Numbered from the stretch's first letter, positions 1 through 5,996 are shown. The stretch is 10,078 nucleotides of DNA from Coleofasciculus sp. S288 (GCA_020216575.1 JAIUYC010000061.1:1-10078); one strand, 5' to 3'. Numbers and translations are program-made. Notes: generated by a model not told the origin, from the sequence alone.

Positions 1-709
1 CGGCTACGACAGCCTCAATAAATTTACTGAATTTACGAAAAGTAGTTCCATCGGGTTTACAGATAGATGACACTCCCTGATAGTTAGAGCAGCCTTGACT
101 GGAGCGCATCAGGTTGTTAATAAGTTCAAACCTTGTAGGTTTTCCCAGTTTTAGTGCTTTCTTAATTGCTGCAATGAGGCACTTGATAGCATCAGAGTAA
201 TTGATTGTCTGAGGTTGAACCTCATTTACAACCAGATCAGGTAATTTTTCGTCTACAACGTAGAATGCGTTAGCGACTTGAGTCAATCTCTTACTCATAT
301 TATTTGTTCGAGCAAAAATTATGACCTTTTTCCCCTTATCTTGCAGAAATTGAACTAATTCTATGAAGTCCTTGTCTCCAGTTACAAGGATGAATATGTC
401 TGAAGATAAAGGGCTGCTAACCTCGCGCCTACAGTCAGCTATTAACTTGTTATCTACACTATTCTTGATGTTTAGGGGGACATCAATACAGTCCCAATCA
501 AGCTCATGTAGGCGCTGTTCAGAAACAAGGTTTACACGCCGCCAGTTTGCGTAGGCTTTTCGGGAAACCAAACAACCCTGCAAGTTAGCGAAAGCCGATA
601 AGTACCTGGCAAGACATGGGCTGACTGCAATGTTTTGGCAATCCCAATAAATTGAGACTTGAGGTTTCCGCTTATTTGCTTGCCTTTCTGACTGAAGTTG
701 TTCCTGCAT
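1..709 (-). CDS. NYN-domain (LabA/DUF88-like) RNase-family protein, 3' end cut by window edge
   Basis: I translated this by hand: the frame is open from an ATG at 709 to the left edge (236 residues, no stop). Residues 17-155 look like a NYN domain, a PIN-like metal-dependent nuclease fold. IYWDCQN (D23, N26), NSVDNKLIADC (D86, D92) and LVTGDKDF (D112, D114) give the spaced acidic residues of the active site. Residues about 172-236 (AIKKALKLGK...FRKFSKFIEAV) resemble the start of an OST-HTH/LOTUS RNA-binding domain, which often follows NYN in bacteria; this second call is weaker. An in-frame TAA lies six codons upstream, so 709 is the only ATG, although no clear Shine-Dalgarno precedes it. The family suggests a cytoplasmic RNA-cleaving or RNA-binding role; the substrate is unknown. 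LabA is a circadian-output NYN protein, but nothing here shows orthology. The upstream region holds large inverted repeats. Confidence 0.85.
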   Translation of the reverse strand, partial: MQEQLQSERQANKRKPQVSIYWDCQNIAVSPCLARYLSAFANLQGCLVSRKAYANWRRVNLVSEQRLHELDWDCIDVPLNIKNSVDNKLIADCRREVSSPLSSDIFILVTGDKDFIELVQFLQDKGKKVIIFARTNNMSKRLTQVANAFYVVDEKLPDLVVNEVQPQTINYSDAIKCLIAAIKKALKLGKPTRFELINNLMRSSQGCSNYQGVSSICKPDGTTFRKFSKFIEAVVA

Positions 710-770
710 GATTGTTACCAATGTTTAAGGATCGGATAACATCACGCATCTAGCACCAAATTAGCGTCGC

Positions 771-820
771 TGTAGGAATTTTCCAGAGATTCATCAATCT
801 ATTTCTGGAAGTTTCCTACA
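771..820 (+). repeat. Long hairpin with 19-nt arms
   Basis: The arms are 771-789 (starting TGTAGGAATTTTCC) and 802-820 (ending GGAAGTTTCCTACA), with a 12-nt loop. Read as plus-strand RNA, 18 of 19 positions can pair: 16 Watson-Crick, two G-U wobbles and one U-U mismatch. Read as minus-strand RNA, those three positions are all mismatches. No T-run follows, so it is not a standard terminator. It starts 62 bp upstream of the NYN start codon. Confidence 0.7.
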
Positions 821-858
821 TGGAGCAGCATCTCAGACTAAGCATCGGCTCGCCTGAT

Positions 859-1128
859 GCTGAATAAGTATTGCAAGCCCACGTTCTTTGGGTATTAGGT
901 TGACTCTGGGTTCTCAGGTTACTACAATTGCTCACTGCTCACTAGGAATATGAGACAGGAATCAGAATCTAAGAGCCAAAAGGCTTTAGTTCTACTGCTT
1001 AACCATTTTTGCTTTTAAAGGCTGACTCTTGCTTCATATTTCTGATGAGAAGTAATCAACTGTAGTAATCTGAAAAGCCAGAGTCAACCTAGTACCCAGA
1101 GAACGTGGGCTTGCAGCACACATTCAGC
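859..1128. mobile_element. MITE-like element: 270-bp imperfect palindrome
   Basis: The strongest arms are 872-930 and 1057-1115. Each is 59 bp, and the left arm matches the reverse complement of the right at 53 of 59 positions; five of the six differences are transitions. The arms begin and end with TGCAAGCCCACGTTCT / AGAACGTGGGCTTGCA. Outside them GCTGAAT (859-865) pairs with ATTCAGC (1122-1128) on the same symmetry axis (993/994). Inside them the similarity continues at roughly 70% almost to the centre, so nearly the whole element folds back on itself. It has no open frame and no transposase. That architecture suits a non-autonomous transposable element. I could not identify a target-site duplication, and the parent insertion-sequence family is unknown. 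Confidence 0.6.
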
Positions 1129-1278
1129 TCTGTTGAGTTGGTTTTGCTAAGTAGGGATACTGTCCTCTTGACAACACGTTGGTTGCTTTAGGATGCGGAC
1201 ATTATCTTTCTAGAAGATATCCATAAATTAAGTTCAGTGTCAAGCCTGTCTCCACAATTTAGTGCTTAGTGAGTGTAA

Positions 1279-1328
1279 GAGCGTTTGAAACGTGGAACTA
1301 GTAAGCGTTTCAGCTCATTGCTTACTAG
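1279..1328. promoter_or_regulatory. Two overlapping, mutually exclusive hairpins
   Basis: Hairpin A pairs TGAAACG (1286-1292) with CGTTTCA (1306-1312) and is extended by GAGC (1279-1282) with GCTC (1313-1316). Hairpin B pairs CTAGTAAGC (1298-1306) with GCTTACTAG (1320-1328). They share base 1306, and each has one arm in the other's loop, so they probably compete. The position, about 150-200 bp before the gene at 1481, allows a leader or operator role, but no function is shown. Confidence 0.4.
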
Positions 1329-1417
1329 CTCAGGTATTGCGGGTTATCGGTACAGAGTTGGTAGGAGAATAGAGGATTGCGATCGCTCTTTTGGCCTTTC
1401 ATATATTAAAGCTGCTC

Positions 1418-1436
1418 TAAACGAGAGAATCGTTTA
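1418..1436 (+). promoter_or_regulatory. Perfect 7-bp-arm inverted repeat before the membrane-protein gene
   Basis: TAAACGA (1418-1424) and TCGTTTA (1430-1436) are exact reverse complements around GAGAA. The repeat ends 44 bp before the ATG at 1481, and a possible -10 box (TATATT, 1402-1407) lies just upstream. It could be an operator or a 5'-leader hairpin; the sequence does not decide. Confidence 0.35.
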
Positions 1437-1480
1437 AACTAATTCCATTAAGTACTGGTTTATCAATACAACGAAATTTT

Positions 1481-1894
1481 ATGCAGCTTGGTCCTGGTTT
1501 TTGGGCAACATTCTGTTATTACTTTACAGGTTTAACCCTAATCGGCGCTATCCTAGCCTCAAAAGCTTTGGGGCTGAGTCTAGCAACTGGGATGCCTTAT
1601 CGTCTCGGTATGGTATTTGGTTTGCTAGGTGGCTTAGTTGGGGCTTATTTCAACAGAACGGCTACACTTTCCCTTGAGTTCCAGAACGAAAAAACCTTCA
1701 CCACTACCCTTAATAACGCCTTAGCTGAAATGGGCTTCGAGCAAAAATCTGAGCTTGATGATTTTATAGTCTACCAGCGCCCAGCATTCAGTCACCTTTT
1801 TTCTGGCAGCGTATTCGTTCAGATTGAAAAAGGTGTAGCTACCATAGTCAGTCGTTCCACCAATATTAAGCGATTACATAAAAAAATTCAGTAA
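1481..1894 (+). CDS. Conserved small membrane protein with two N-terminal helices
   Basis: This is a 137-residue protein that I recognise only as a cyanobacterial-type hypothetical. Residues about 8-30 (FWATFCYYFTGLTLIGAILAS) and 41-58 (RLGMVFGLLGGLVGAYFN) are hydrophobic and probably cross the membrane as a hairpin. The second is glycine-rich (GLLGGLVG). The remaining 80 residues form a soluble domain of mixed alpha/beta character, likely facing the same side as the N-terminus. I see no catalytic motif and no cysteine pair. The ATG at 1481 begins directly before the first hydrophobic segment, a sensible start, although no Shine-Dalgarno sequence is evident, as is common in cyanobacteria. It is a single-gene unit with a strong terminator about 40 bp after the stop, and it converges on the ggt-family gene. 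The function is unknown. Confidence 0.8.
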   Translation: MQLGPGFWATFCYYFTGLTLIGAILASKALGLSLATGMPYRLGMVFGLLGGLVGAYFNRTATLSLEFQNEKTFTTTLNNALAEMGFEQKSELDDFIVYQRPAFSHLFSGSVFVQIEKGVATIVSRSTNIKRLHKKIQ

Positions 1895-1934
1895 CAATAG
1901 ATGGAGTTATAAGATAAACCTGGGCTACCTCATG

Positions 1935-1960
1935 AAACCCACTCAGGTGGGTTTTGTTTG
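1935..1960 (+). terminator. Intrinsic terminator between convergent genes
   Basis: AAACCCAC (1935-1942) pairs perfectly with GTGGGTTT (1947-1954) around a TCAG tetraloop, followed by T-rich TGTTTG. It ends the plus-strand gene that stops at 1894. The same stem lies about 35 bp past the stop of the leftward ggt-family gene and may serve it too, though the T-run on that side is weak. A small palindrome, CGGTT-TT-AACCG (1969-1980), sits between it and the ggt stop. Confidence 0.85.
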
Positions 1961-1987
1961 TATAGCTACGGTTTTAACCGCCAATCT

Positions 1988-3547
1988 TCAATAAGTGGCA
2001 ACAGCCCCATCTCTACGGCGATCGCCAGCCCCCTCAACCAAACCGTCTGACGTCGCTAGTCCGCTATAAAAAAAAAAAAAAAATAGATTCTTTTCCTGCC
2101 ATCGTACTAACTGACTATTGGTAGGAAGCACCATCTTATTAACTTCCGCTTCAGGAAATCCTGGTTCAACATTAAAAATCTCATTTTCCCAGTGAACTCT
2201 CGGACTCTCTACCGCTTCCTTTACTGACATCTCAAAATCTAAAATATTAGAAATAACTTGGAGGATTGCCGTTCTAATTCGATTAGAACCTCCAGAACCT
2301 AAAACAATTTCTGGCTGATTATCTTTCAAGACGATGGTAGGTGACATCATCGAGGAAATTCGCACGTTTTCCTGCCATTGATGGAATCCATGTGGATTTA
2401 AATCTTCCTCACCCAGCATATTGTTAACCATAATCCCAGTACCGGGAATGACATACCCAGAACCTTCACCGTTCGTCGTGGTAACACTAGCAGCATTGCC
2501 TTCCCCATCTACCACGCTAATATGAGTGGTGCTTCCCCATTTATTGACGGTTTCGGTTAACTTGTTCTTATACTGACTCAGATGTTCCTCTGATAAAAAT
2601 TCTTCAGCAATGTTAGCTTGATAAAGATTATCATCATATCCATCTTTTCTTGCTTCATTAGTTAACTGCATGACCTTAGCAAGAATTTCTAAATGACGAG
2701 CTGTACCAAATCCAATAGTCGATAAGTCAAGATTGGCTAAAAGTTCTAACGCAAAATCAATCAGAGTACCACCGGAACTGGGAGGAGGATTTGTCAGTAG
2801 GGTATTGCCGCGATAATTGATAATTAACGGTTTCCGTTCAATGGTATGATAACTCCTCAAATCTTCTAAAGTTAAATGTCCGCCTAACTCTTGACAATCT
2901 TTAACTAAGCGGTGAGCAATATCTCCTTCATAAAATTCCCTTGAGCCTTTTTCAGCTAAATAAGCTAGAGTATTAGCAAAATCTTTCATAACTAATACCC
3001 CTTCTGGCTCAATCAGTTCACCAGTCTGGAGAAAAATTTTTCGCCCTTCTTTACAAGAAATAACAATTGGCAGTAAAATTTCCGCCAAACAGTAATATTG
3101 AAATTGATTTAATCTTATTCCATTTCTAGCGTAGTGAATGGCTGGTTCAGCAACAACTTTAAACGGTAGTTTTCCCAATCGCTGGTGAACGTGAAACACT
3201 CCAGCAATATTGCCAGGGACTGCCATAGAACCCAGCCCAATATGAAACTCCTGAAGGGCAACACCAAAATCTACTTCGACAGCATAGAAATCAATCTCGC
3301 TTGCATGTCTTTTCTGGCGGGGCGTTTGTGAAAAGAAATCAAAAAGAATATTTTGGTTGTTCTGAGTATGCGCTAAGAGAAACCCACTGCCAGCAGCCGA
3401 GGTTAGTCCGGGTTCAGCAACAAAAGACGCTAGAATAGCCGCAACAGCAGCATCAAATGCATTACCGCCATTACGGAGCATTTCTATCCCAGCTTCAGCC
3501 GTTTTTTGATGTCCAGCAGCAATGACGCCGCGAGTTTTTTTATACAT
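1988..3547 (-). CDS. ggt: Gamma-glutamyltransferase-family N-terminal nucleophile hydrolase
   Basis: With the ATG at 3547 the protein has 519 residues. The frame is open to a start at 3580, but the extra MWCHCFCISTS is unlike the family, and MYKKTRGVIAAGHQKTAEAG is the usual beginning. It belongs to the self-cleaving GGT family, which moves or hydrolyses gamma-glutamyl groups, for example from glutathione. Numbering from 3547: GSTTHISVVD carries the cleavage site and the nucleophile Thr340; SSMMSPTIV (398-406) and GSGGS (417-421) match the small-subunit substrate-binding motifs. The usual large-subunit REtAP motif is replaced by FSQTP (72-76), and NNMLGEEDLNP replaces NNxMDDF, so the substrate may differ. 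No signal peptide is visible, so it is probably cytoplasmic. The last 30 residues hold a run of five Phe encoded by a 16-base A/T tract (2068-2083), although the end (AGDRRRDGAVATY) is in frame and family-like. Confidence 0.93.
   Translation of the reverse strand: MYKKTRGVIAAGHQKTAEAGIEMLRNGGNAFDAAVAAILASFVAEPGLTSAAGSGFLLAHTQNNQNILFDFFSQTPRQKRHASEIDFYAVEVDFGVALQEFHIGLGSMAVPGNIAGVFHVHQRLGKLPFKVVAEPAIHYARNGIRLNQFQYYCLAEILLPIVISCKEGRKIFLQTGELIEPEGVLVMKDFANTLAYLAEKGSREFYEGDIAHRLVKDCQELGGHLTLEDLRSYHTIERKPLIINYRGNTLLTNPPPSSGGTLIDFALELLANLDLSTIGFGTARHLEILAKVMQLTNEARKDGYDDNLYQANIAEEFLSEEHLSQYKNKLTETVNKWGSTTHISVVDGEGNAASVTTTNGEGSGYVIPGTGIMVNNMLGEEDLNPHGFHQWQENVRISSMMSPTIVLKDNQPEIVLGSGGSNRIRTAILQVISNILDFEMSVKEAVESPRVHWENEIFNVEPGFPEAEVNKMVLPTNSQLVRWQEKNLFFFFFYSGLATSDGLVEGAGDRRRDGAVATY
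2068..2083. repeat. 16-base A/T homopolymer inside the ggt coding region
   Basis: Sixteen consecutive A on the plus strand (T in the gene) encode FFFFF near residues 489-493 of the protein numbered from 3547. The frame before and after it reads as family-like sequence. Such a tract is prone to polymerase slippage and to sequencing error. Confidence 0.95.
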
Positions 3548-3875
3548 AGAGGTTGATATGCAGAAGCAATGACACCACAAATTTATTACATTAGAGAGTT
3601 ATTCACTCCCTAATGTCCTGGATCGGGATAATTCCAGAGGATGATTAGTGTTACATAAGTAATTTTGCTTGGGGCGGGAAGGGAGTAATTTTAAGTGTAG
3701 AGGACGTTAGGCGCATACTGTGTGAGTTTTTATTCGGATGCTAAGTCGCCATAAAACTGTAAAATAGGCATCTTGCTTGCGTAGACAAGAGGCATTCTGT
3801 CATTGTCCTTAAAGCTGTCCCTACAAAAACGGCTATTTGGATAGAATGAAATCGCTCTGCCCTACACTTGGAAAT
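3548..3875. other. 328-bp gene-free region upstream of ggt
   Basis: It contains the ggt leader with a strong hairpin (3588-3616), a weaker inverted repeat (about 3768-3792: GCATCTTG against CAAGAGGC, one mismatch) of the kind common between cyanobacterial genes, and AAAACGGCTATTT (3826-3838), a 13-base copy of the sequence at 3886-3898 in the end of the HD gene. No open frame and no clear terminator for the HD gene are visible. TAATAA-like matches in the ggt leader are too weak to call a promoter. Confidence 0.6.
3588..3616 (-). promoter_or_regulatory. 12-bp hairpin in the ggt leader
   Basis: On the plus strand ACATTAGAGAGT (3588-3599) faces ACTCCCTAATGT (3605-3616) across a 5-nt loop. In RNA of the ggt sense all 12 positions pair, one as G-U. 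In the opposite sense that position is an A-C mismatch. The hairpin lies about 40 nt before the chosen ggt ATG at 3547. There is no T-run, so a leader structure or operator is more likely than a terminator. Confidence 0.55.
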
Positions 3876-4526
3876 TCACTCAGATAAAACGGCTATTTCT
3901 TCTTGCAGGTTGCGCCTCGCTCTTGCTTCTAGCTTATTGAATAAATGATTGGTAAAATATATCTTTTCTCGGTTTAAAAAATTATGTAGAAGTTGTTTTC
4001 TTCGCAATTGATAGAGTTTATCAGGAACCCAGGAATATTCTTGACGAATTGCTCGTGCATACGCATGATAGTCTAATTCATCGGCTCCCAAGATTGCCAA
4101 GTCTGCATCGAGAAGAATTTGGCTATCAAGGTCAGTAGTTAGTGCCTGATGAGTTTTAGTCGTTAAAATTAGGAGCTTGACGCGATCGATTATGACAATG
4201 GGTATTTCTAATTGATTTAACGCAACTACCGTATAATCAGCACTTTTTTCCTCATTATCGTTCGCTCTAGAGTCATAGATGGCATCATGAAACCAAGCCG
4301 CTAGCTGAAGTGCCGGAAAATTAGTAGCAAGTAAGCGTAATTCGTTAATTATCTCTAAAATATGCTGAATATGCTCTAGGGTGTGATAAAAGCGGGCGGC
4401 ACTGGAATAAGCTGTAACTAAGTCAAGAAATACCCTCTGTGTTACTCTCGGATCGAGTTGAAAGGGTTGCAGTAAACTCTCCCAGTTGGATTTGAGTGTT
4501 TCAAGCGAGCCTTTGGACTGCTTCAT
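3876..4526 (-). CDS. HD-superfamily metal-dependent phosphohydrolase (COG4339-like)
   Basis: This is a 216-residue protein from the ATG at 4526. The frame stays open to 4646 (TTG) and 4643 (ATG), but the extra 39-40 residues contain two HIP1 octamers and do not resemble the family, whose members begin near the W..L segment (SNWESLLQPF). Conserved residues, numbered from 4526, are H48 in FYHTLEHIQHIL, the H80-D81 pair in AAWFHDAIYD, and D140/D142 in LLDADLAILG. These give the H...HD...D metal-binding signature of HD hydrolases, which cleave phosphate esters, often of nucleotides. The physiological substrate of this subfamily is not known to me. No signal peptide or membrane helix is visible, so it is cytoplasmic. 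It lies downstream of the TPR gene on the same strand. If the 4643 start were used, the two genes would be 13 bp apart and possibly co-transcribed. Confidence 0.88.
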   Translation of the reverse strand: MKQSKGSLETLKSNWESLLQPFQLDPRVTQRVFLDLVTAYSSAARFYHTLEHIQHILEIINELRLLATNFPALQLAAWFHDAIYDSRANDNEEKSADYTVVALNQLEIPIVIIDRVKLLILTTKTHQALTTDLDSQILLDADLAILGADELDYHAYARAIRQEYSWVPDKLYQLRRKQLLHNFLNREKIYFTNHLFNKLEARARRNLQEEIAVLSE

Positions 4527-4656
4527 GGGGGCGAAAAAGAATAGGGGGCTATAGCGGTAATTTAGGTAAAAGGCGATCGCATCTACGCAACGTTCTAACT
4601 CACGGATACTTGTACCGTAGGATAGCGATCGCTCCCAAACCATCAACTTCTGGTAC

Positions 4657-5913
4657 TCACCCGATTCCGTAATTTACTCGTTGCCGTACTTGCTCCTGCA
4701 TAATTTCCAAATTTTCCTTGGCATCGGTGTTATTCGGGTTAATTCGTAGGGTTTCCTGAAACGCAGCGATCGCGTCTTCATATCGCTGCAACATTGCCAG
4801 TGCTATCCCCCGGTTGTACCAGGCAGTCTCATCATTTGGCTCAAGTTCAATCACCCGATCATAGGAAGCAACTGCATCTTTATACTGCTTCAACCGGAAG
4901 AGTGCATTACCCTGCTTAAACCAGGCATCGATGCGATCGGGATTCAGTTCTACCACTCGGTTAAACGCCGCAAGGGCTTCTTGATCGCGCTTGAGCGTTT
5001 CCAGCGCGATGCCTTGGTTGTACCAGGCACTCTCATCGTTAGGGTTGATGGCAACTACTCGATTAAACGCGGCGAGGGCTTCTTCGTGCTGCCCTAATAT
5101 TCCTAAGGCGACGCCTCGATAGAACCACGCTGTGTCATTCTTGGGATTGAGTCTAACGGCTCGGTCAAATGCAGCGATCGCCTCTTCATACCGATCTAAG
5201 TACCCCAGCGCTAAACCTTTGTTGAACCAAGCTCCTTCGTTGTTAGGATTAATTTTAAGAACTCGGTCATAGGAGGCGATCGCTTTCTCATACCGCTTTA
5301 ACTCATACAACTCATTCCCTCGGTTCAACCAAGCATTCTCATCATTAGGATTGATGCTAATCACTCGATCATAGGCTGCGATCGCTTCCTCATGGCGCCC
5401 CAATCTGCCCAGAGTAATGGCGCGATTGTACCAAGCACTTACATTCTTGGAATCGAGGCGAAGCGCTTGGTCATAGGTATCTAGGGCTTTTTGGGGCTGA
5501 CCTGCATCATCAAGAGCATTTCCCAGCCCTACCCAGCCTTCAACGAGATTGGGATTAAGTTCAACTGCCTGATTATAAGCTGCGATCGCCTCTTCGTAAC
5601 GCTCCAATCCATACAGGGCAGACCCACGCCCCAGCCAAGCCAAATCACTCTCAGGATTAATCTGGATTGCACGCTCGTAAGCTTTCAGCGCTTCTGCATA
5701 GTTTCCTTGATCCAGCAGCGAATTCCCCTGGTTGAACCAGTTATCAAACTCGTTAAATTGGTTCTGAACCACTTGGTTTGTTGTCAGTTCCAAATAGGAG
5801 TTAGTTTGGCGAGCGTCTGGAGTATATTCCTGAGCGGCTAGAGTAGGCAGTGGAGTTGAAACACCAGCTAAGAAAGTGGCAAATACTGTTAGTCCGAGAT
5901 GCTTAAGTTGCAT
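4657..5913 (-). CDS. Secreted protein with ten tandem TPR repeats
   Basis: This 418-residue protein starts at the ATG at 5913. Residues 1-27 form a Sec signal peptide (MQLKHLGLTVFATFLAGVSTPLPTLAA) with likely cleavage after LAA, so it should act in the periplasm or at the cell surface. After a short linker, residues 57-396 are ten consecutive 34-residue tetratricopeptide repeats without a single insertion or deletion, each of the form AW.N.G.AL..L.RYEEAIAAYDR...INPN. A short basic, glutamine-rich tail (397-418) ends it. TPR arrays are protein-binding scaffolds; no enzymatic domain is present and the partner is unknown. The next leftward gene encodes an HD phosphohydrolase and the next rightward one another TPR-like anchored protein. 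In every repeat where helix B contains Ala-Ile-Ala, the codons spell the HIP1 octamer. Confidence 0.93.
   Translation of the reverse strand: MQLKHLGLTVFATFLAGVSTPLPTLAAQEYTPDARQTNSYLELTTNQVVQNQFNEFDNWFNQGNSLLDQGNYAEALKAYERAIQINPESDLAWLGRGSALYGLERYEEAIAAYNQAVELNPNLVEGWVGLGNALDDAGQPQKALDTYDQALRLDSKNVSAWYNRAITLGRLGRHEEAIAAYDRVISINPNDENAWLNRGNELYELKRYEKAIASYDRVLKINPNNEGAWFNKGLALGYLDRYEEAIAAFDRAVRLNPKNDTAWFYRGVALGILGQHEEALAAFNRVVAINPNDESAWYNQGIALETLKRDQEALAAFNRVVELNPDRIDAWFKQGNALFRLKQYKDAVASYDRVIELEPNDETAWYNRGIALAMLQRYEDAIAAFQETLRINPNNTDAKENLEIMQEQVRQRVNYGIG
4726..5745 (-). repeat. Ten tandem 102-bp coding repeats (TPR array)
   Basis: Residues 57-396 of the TPR protein correspond to ten units of exactly 102 bp. 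HIP1 octamers sit at 4766, 5174, 5276, 5378 and 5582, all separated by multiples of 102 bp. They fall at the Ala-Ile-Ala of helix B in repeats 10, 6, 5, 4 and 2. Units are conserved in protein but clearly diverged in DNA, so this is an old repeat array. Confidence 0.9.
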
Positions 5914-5978
5914 GATAGAAGACTTCGATGATGGCTTTCACTCTGATATGTCTCCAAGCTCTCAGGACTTATGCAGGA

Positions 5979-5996
5979 ATTGCACTAAACTGCAAT
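5979..5996. promoter_or_regulatory. Small perfect inverted repeat upstream of the TPR gene
   Basis: ATTGCA (5979-5984) and TGCAAT (5991-5996) are exact reverse complements around six bases, about 65 bp before the TPR ATG. They follow AGGACTTATGCA, which looks like a degenerate copy of a motif often seen between cyanobacterial genes. Operator or repeat remnant are both possible. Confidence 0.3.

Larger units (their letters stand above)
710..1480. other. 771-bp gene-free region rich in inverted repeats
   Basis: No credible coding frame is visible on either strand. The region separates the leftward NYN gene from the rightward gene at 1481, so it should hold both promoters. From left to right it contains a 19-bp-arm hairpin (771-820), a compact hairpin (842-860: GCATCGGC, TC, GCC-T-GATGC), a 270-bp MITE-like palindrome (859-1128), a 17-bp near-palindrome (1203-1219: TATCTT, TCTAG, AAGATA), two overlapping hairpins (1279-1328), one HIP1 octamer (1379-1386) and a 7-bp-stem hairpin (1418-1436). 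TATATT at 1402-1407 could be a -10 box for the gene at 1481, but no good -35 box sits at normal spacing. Confidence 0.75.

Noticed and set aside
363..554. 63-codon plus-strand frame
   Set aside because: It is antisense to the NYN gene, whose frame has clear domain motifs; the plus-strand product has low-complexity, unlikely composition.
1168..1196. Promoter with TTGACA at 1168-1173
   Set aside because: The base stretch at normal spacing (GGATGC) is not a -10 box, and TAGGAT at 15 bp spacing is poor.
1279..1328. H-type pseudoknot made from the two overlapping stems
   Set aside because: Only three bases would span the 11-bp first stem, which is sterically poor; alternative hairpins are more likely.
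2068..2083. Frameshift or pseudogene call for ggt at the homopolymer
   Set aside because: The sequence after the tract is in frame and family-like to the stop, so the gene is open as given; only the local residues look altered.
3548..3580. N-terminal extension of the ggt frame (MWCHCFCISTS)
   Set aside because: It is cysteine-rich, unlike the family start and not a plausible signal peptide. The ATG at 3547 starts at the expected place.
4527..4646. N-terminal extension of the HD phosphohydrolase to 4643/4646
   Set aside because: The first codon is TTG. The added residues are unlike the family and cover spacer-like DNA with two HIP1 sites. I prefer 4526, though the extension is not impossible.
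5491..5841. 116-codon plus-strand frame
   Set aside because: It is a shadow of the TPR array on the opposite strand, kept open by the repeated composition.
5964..5976. CAGGACTTATGCA as the end of an insertion sequence
   Set aside because: It resembles a motif I associate with cyanobacterial spacer repeats, but there is no partner end and no transposase; too short to call.
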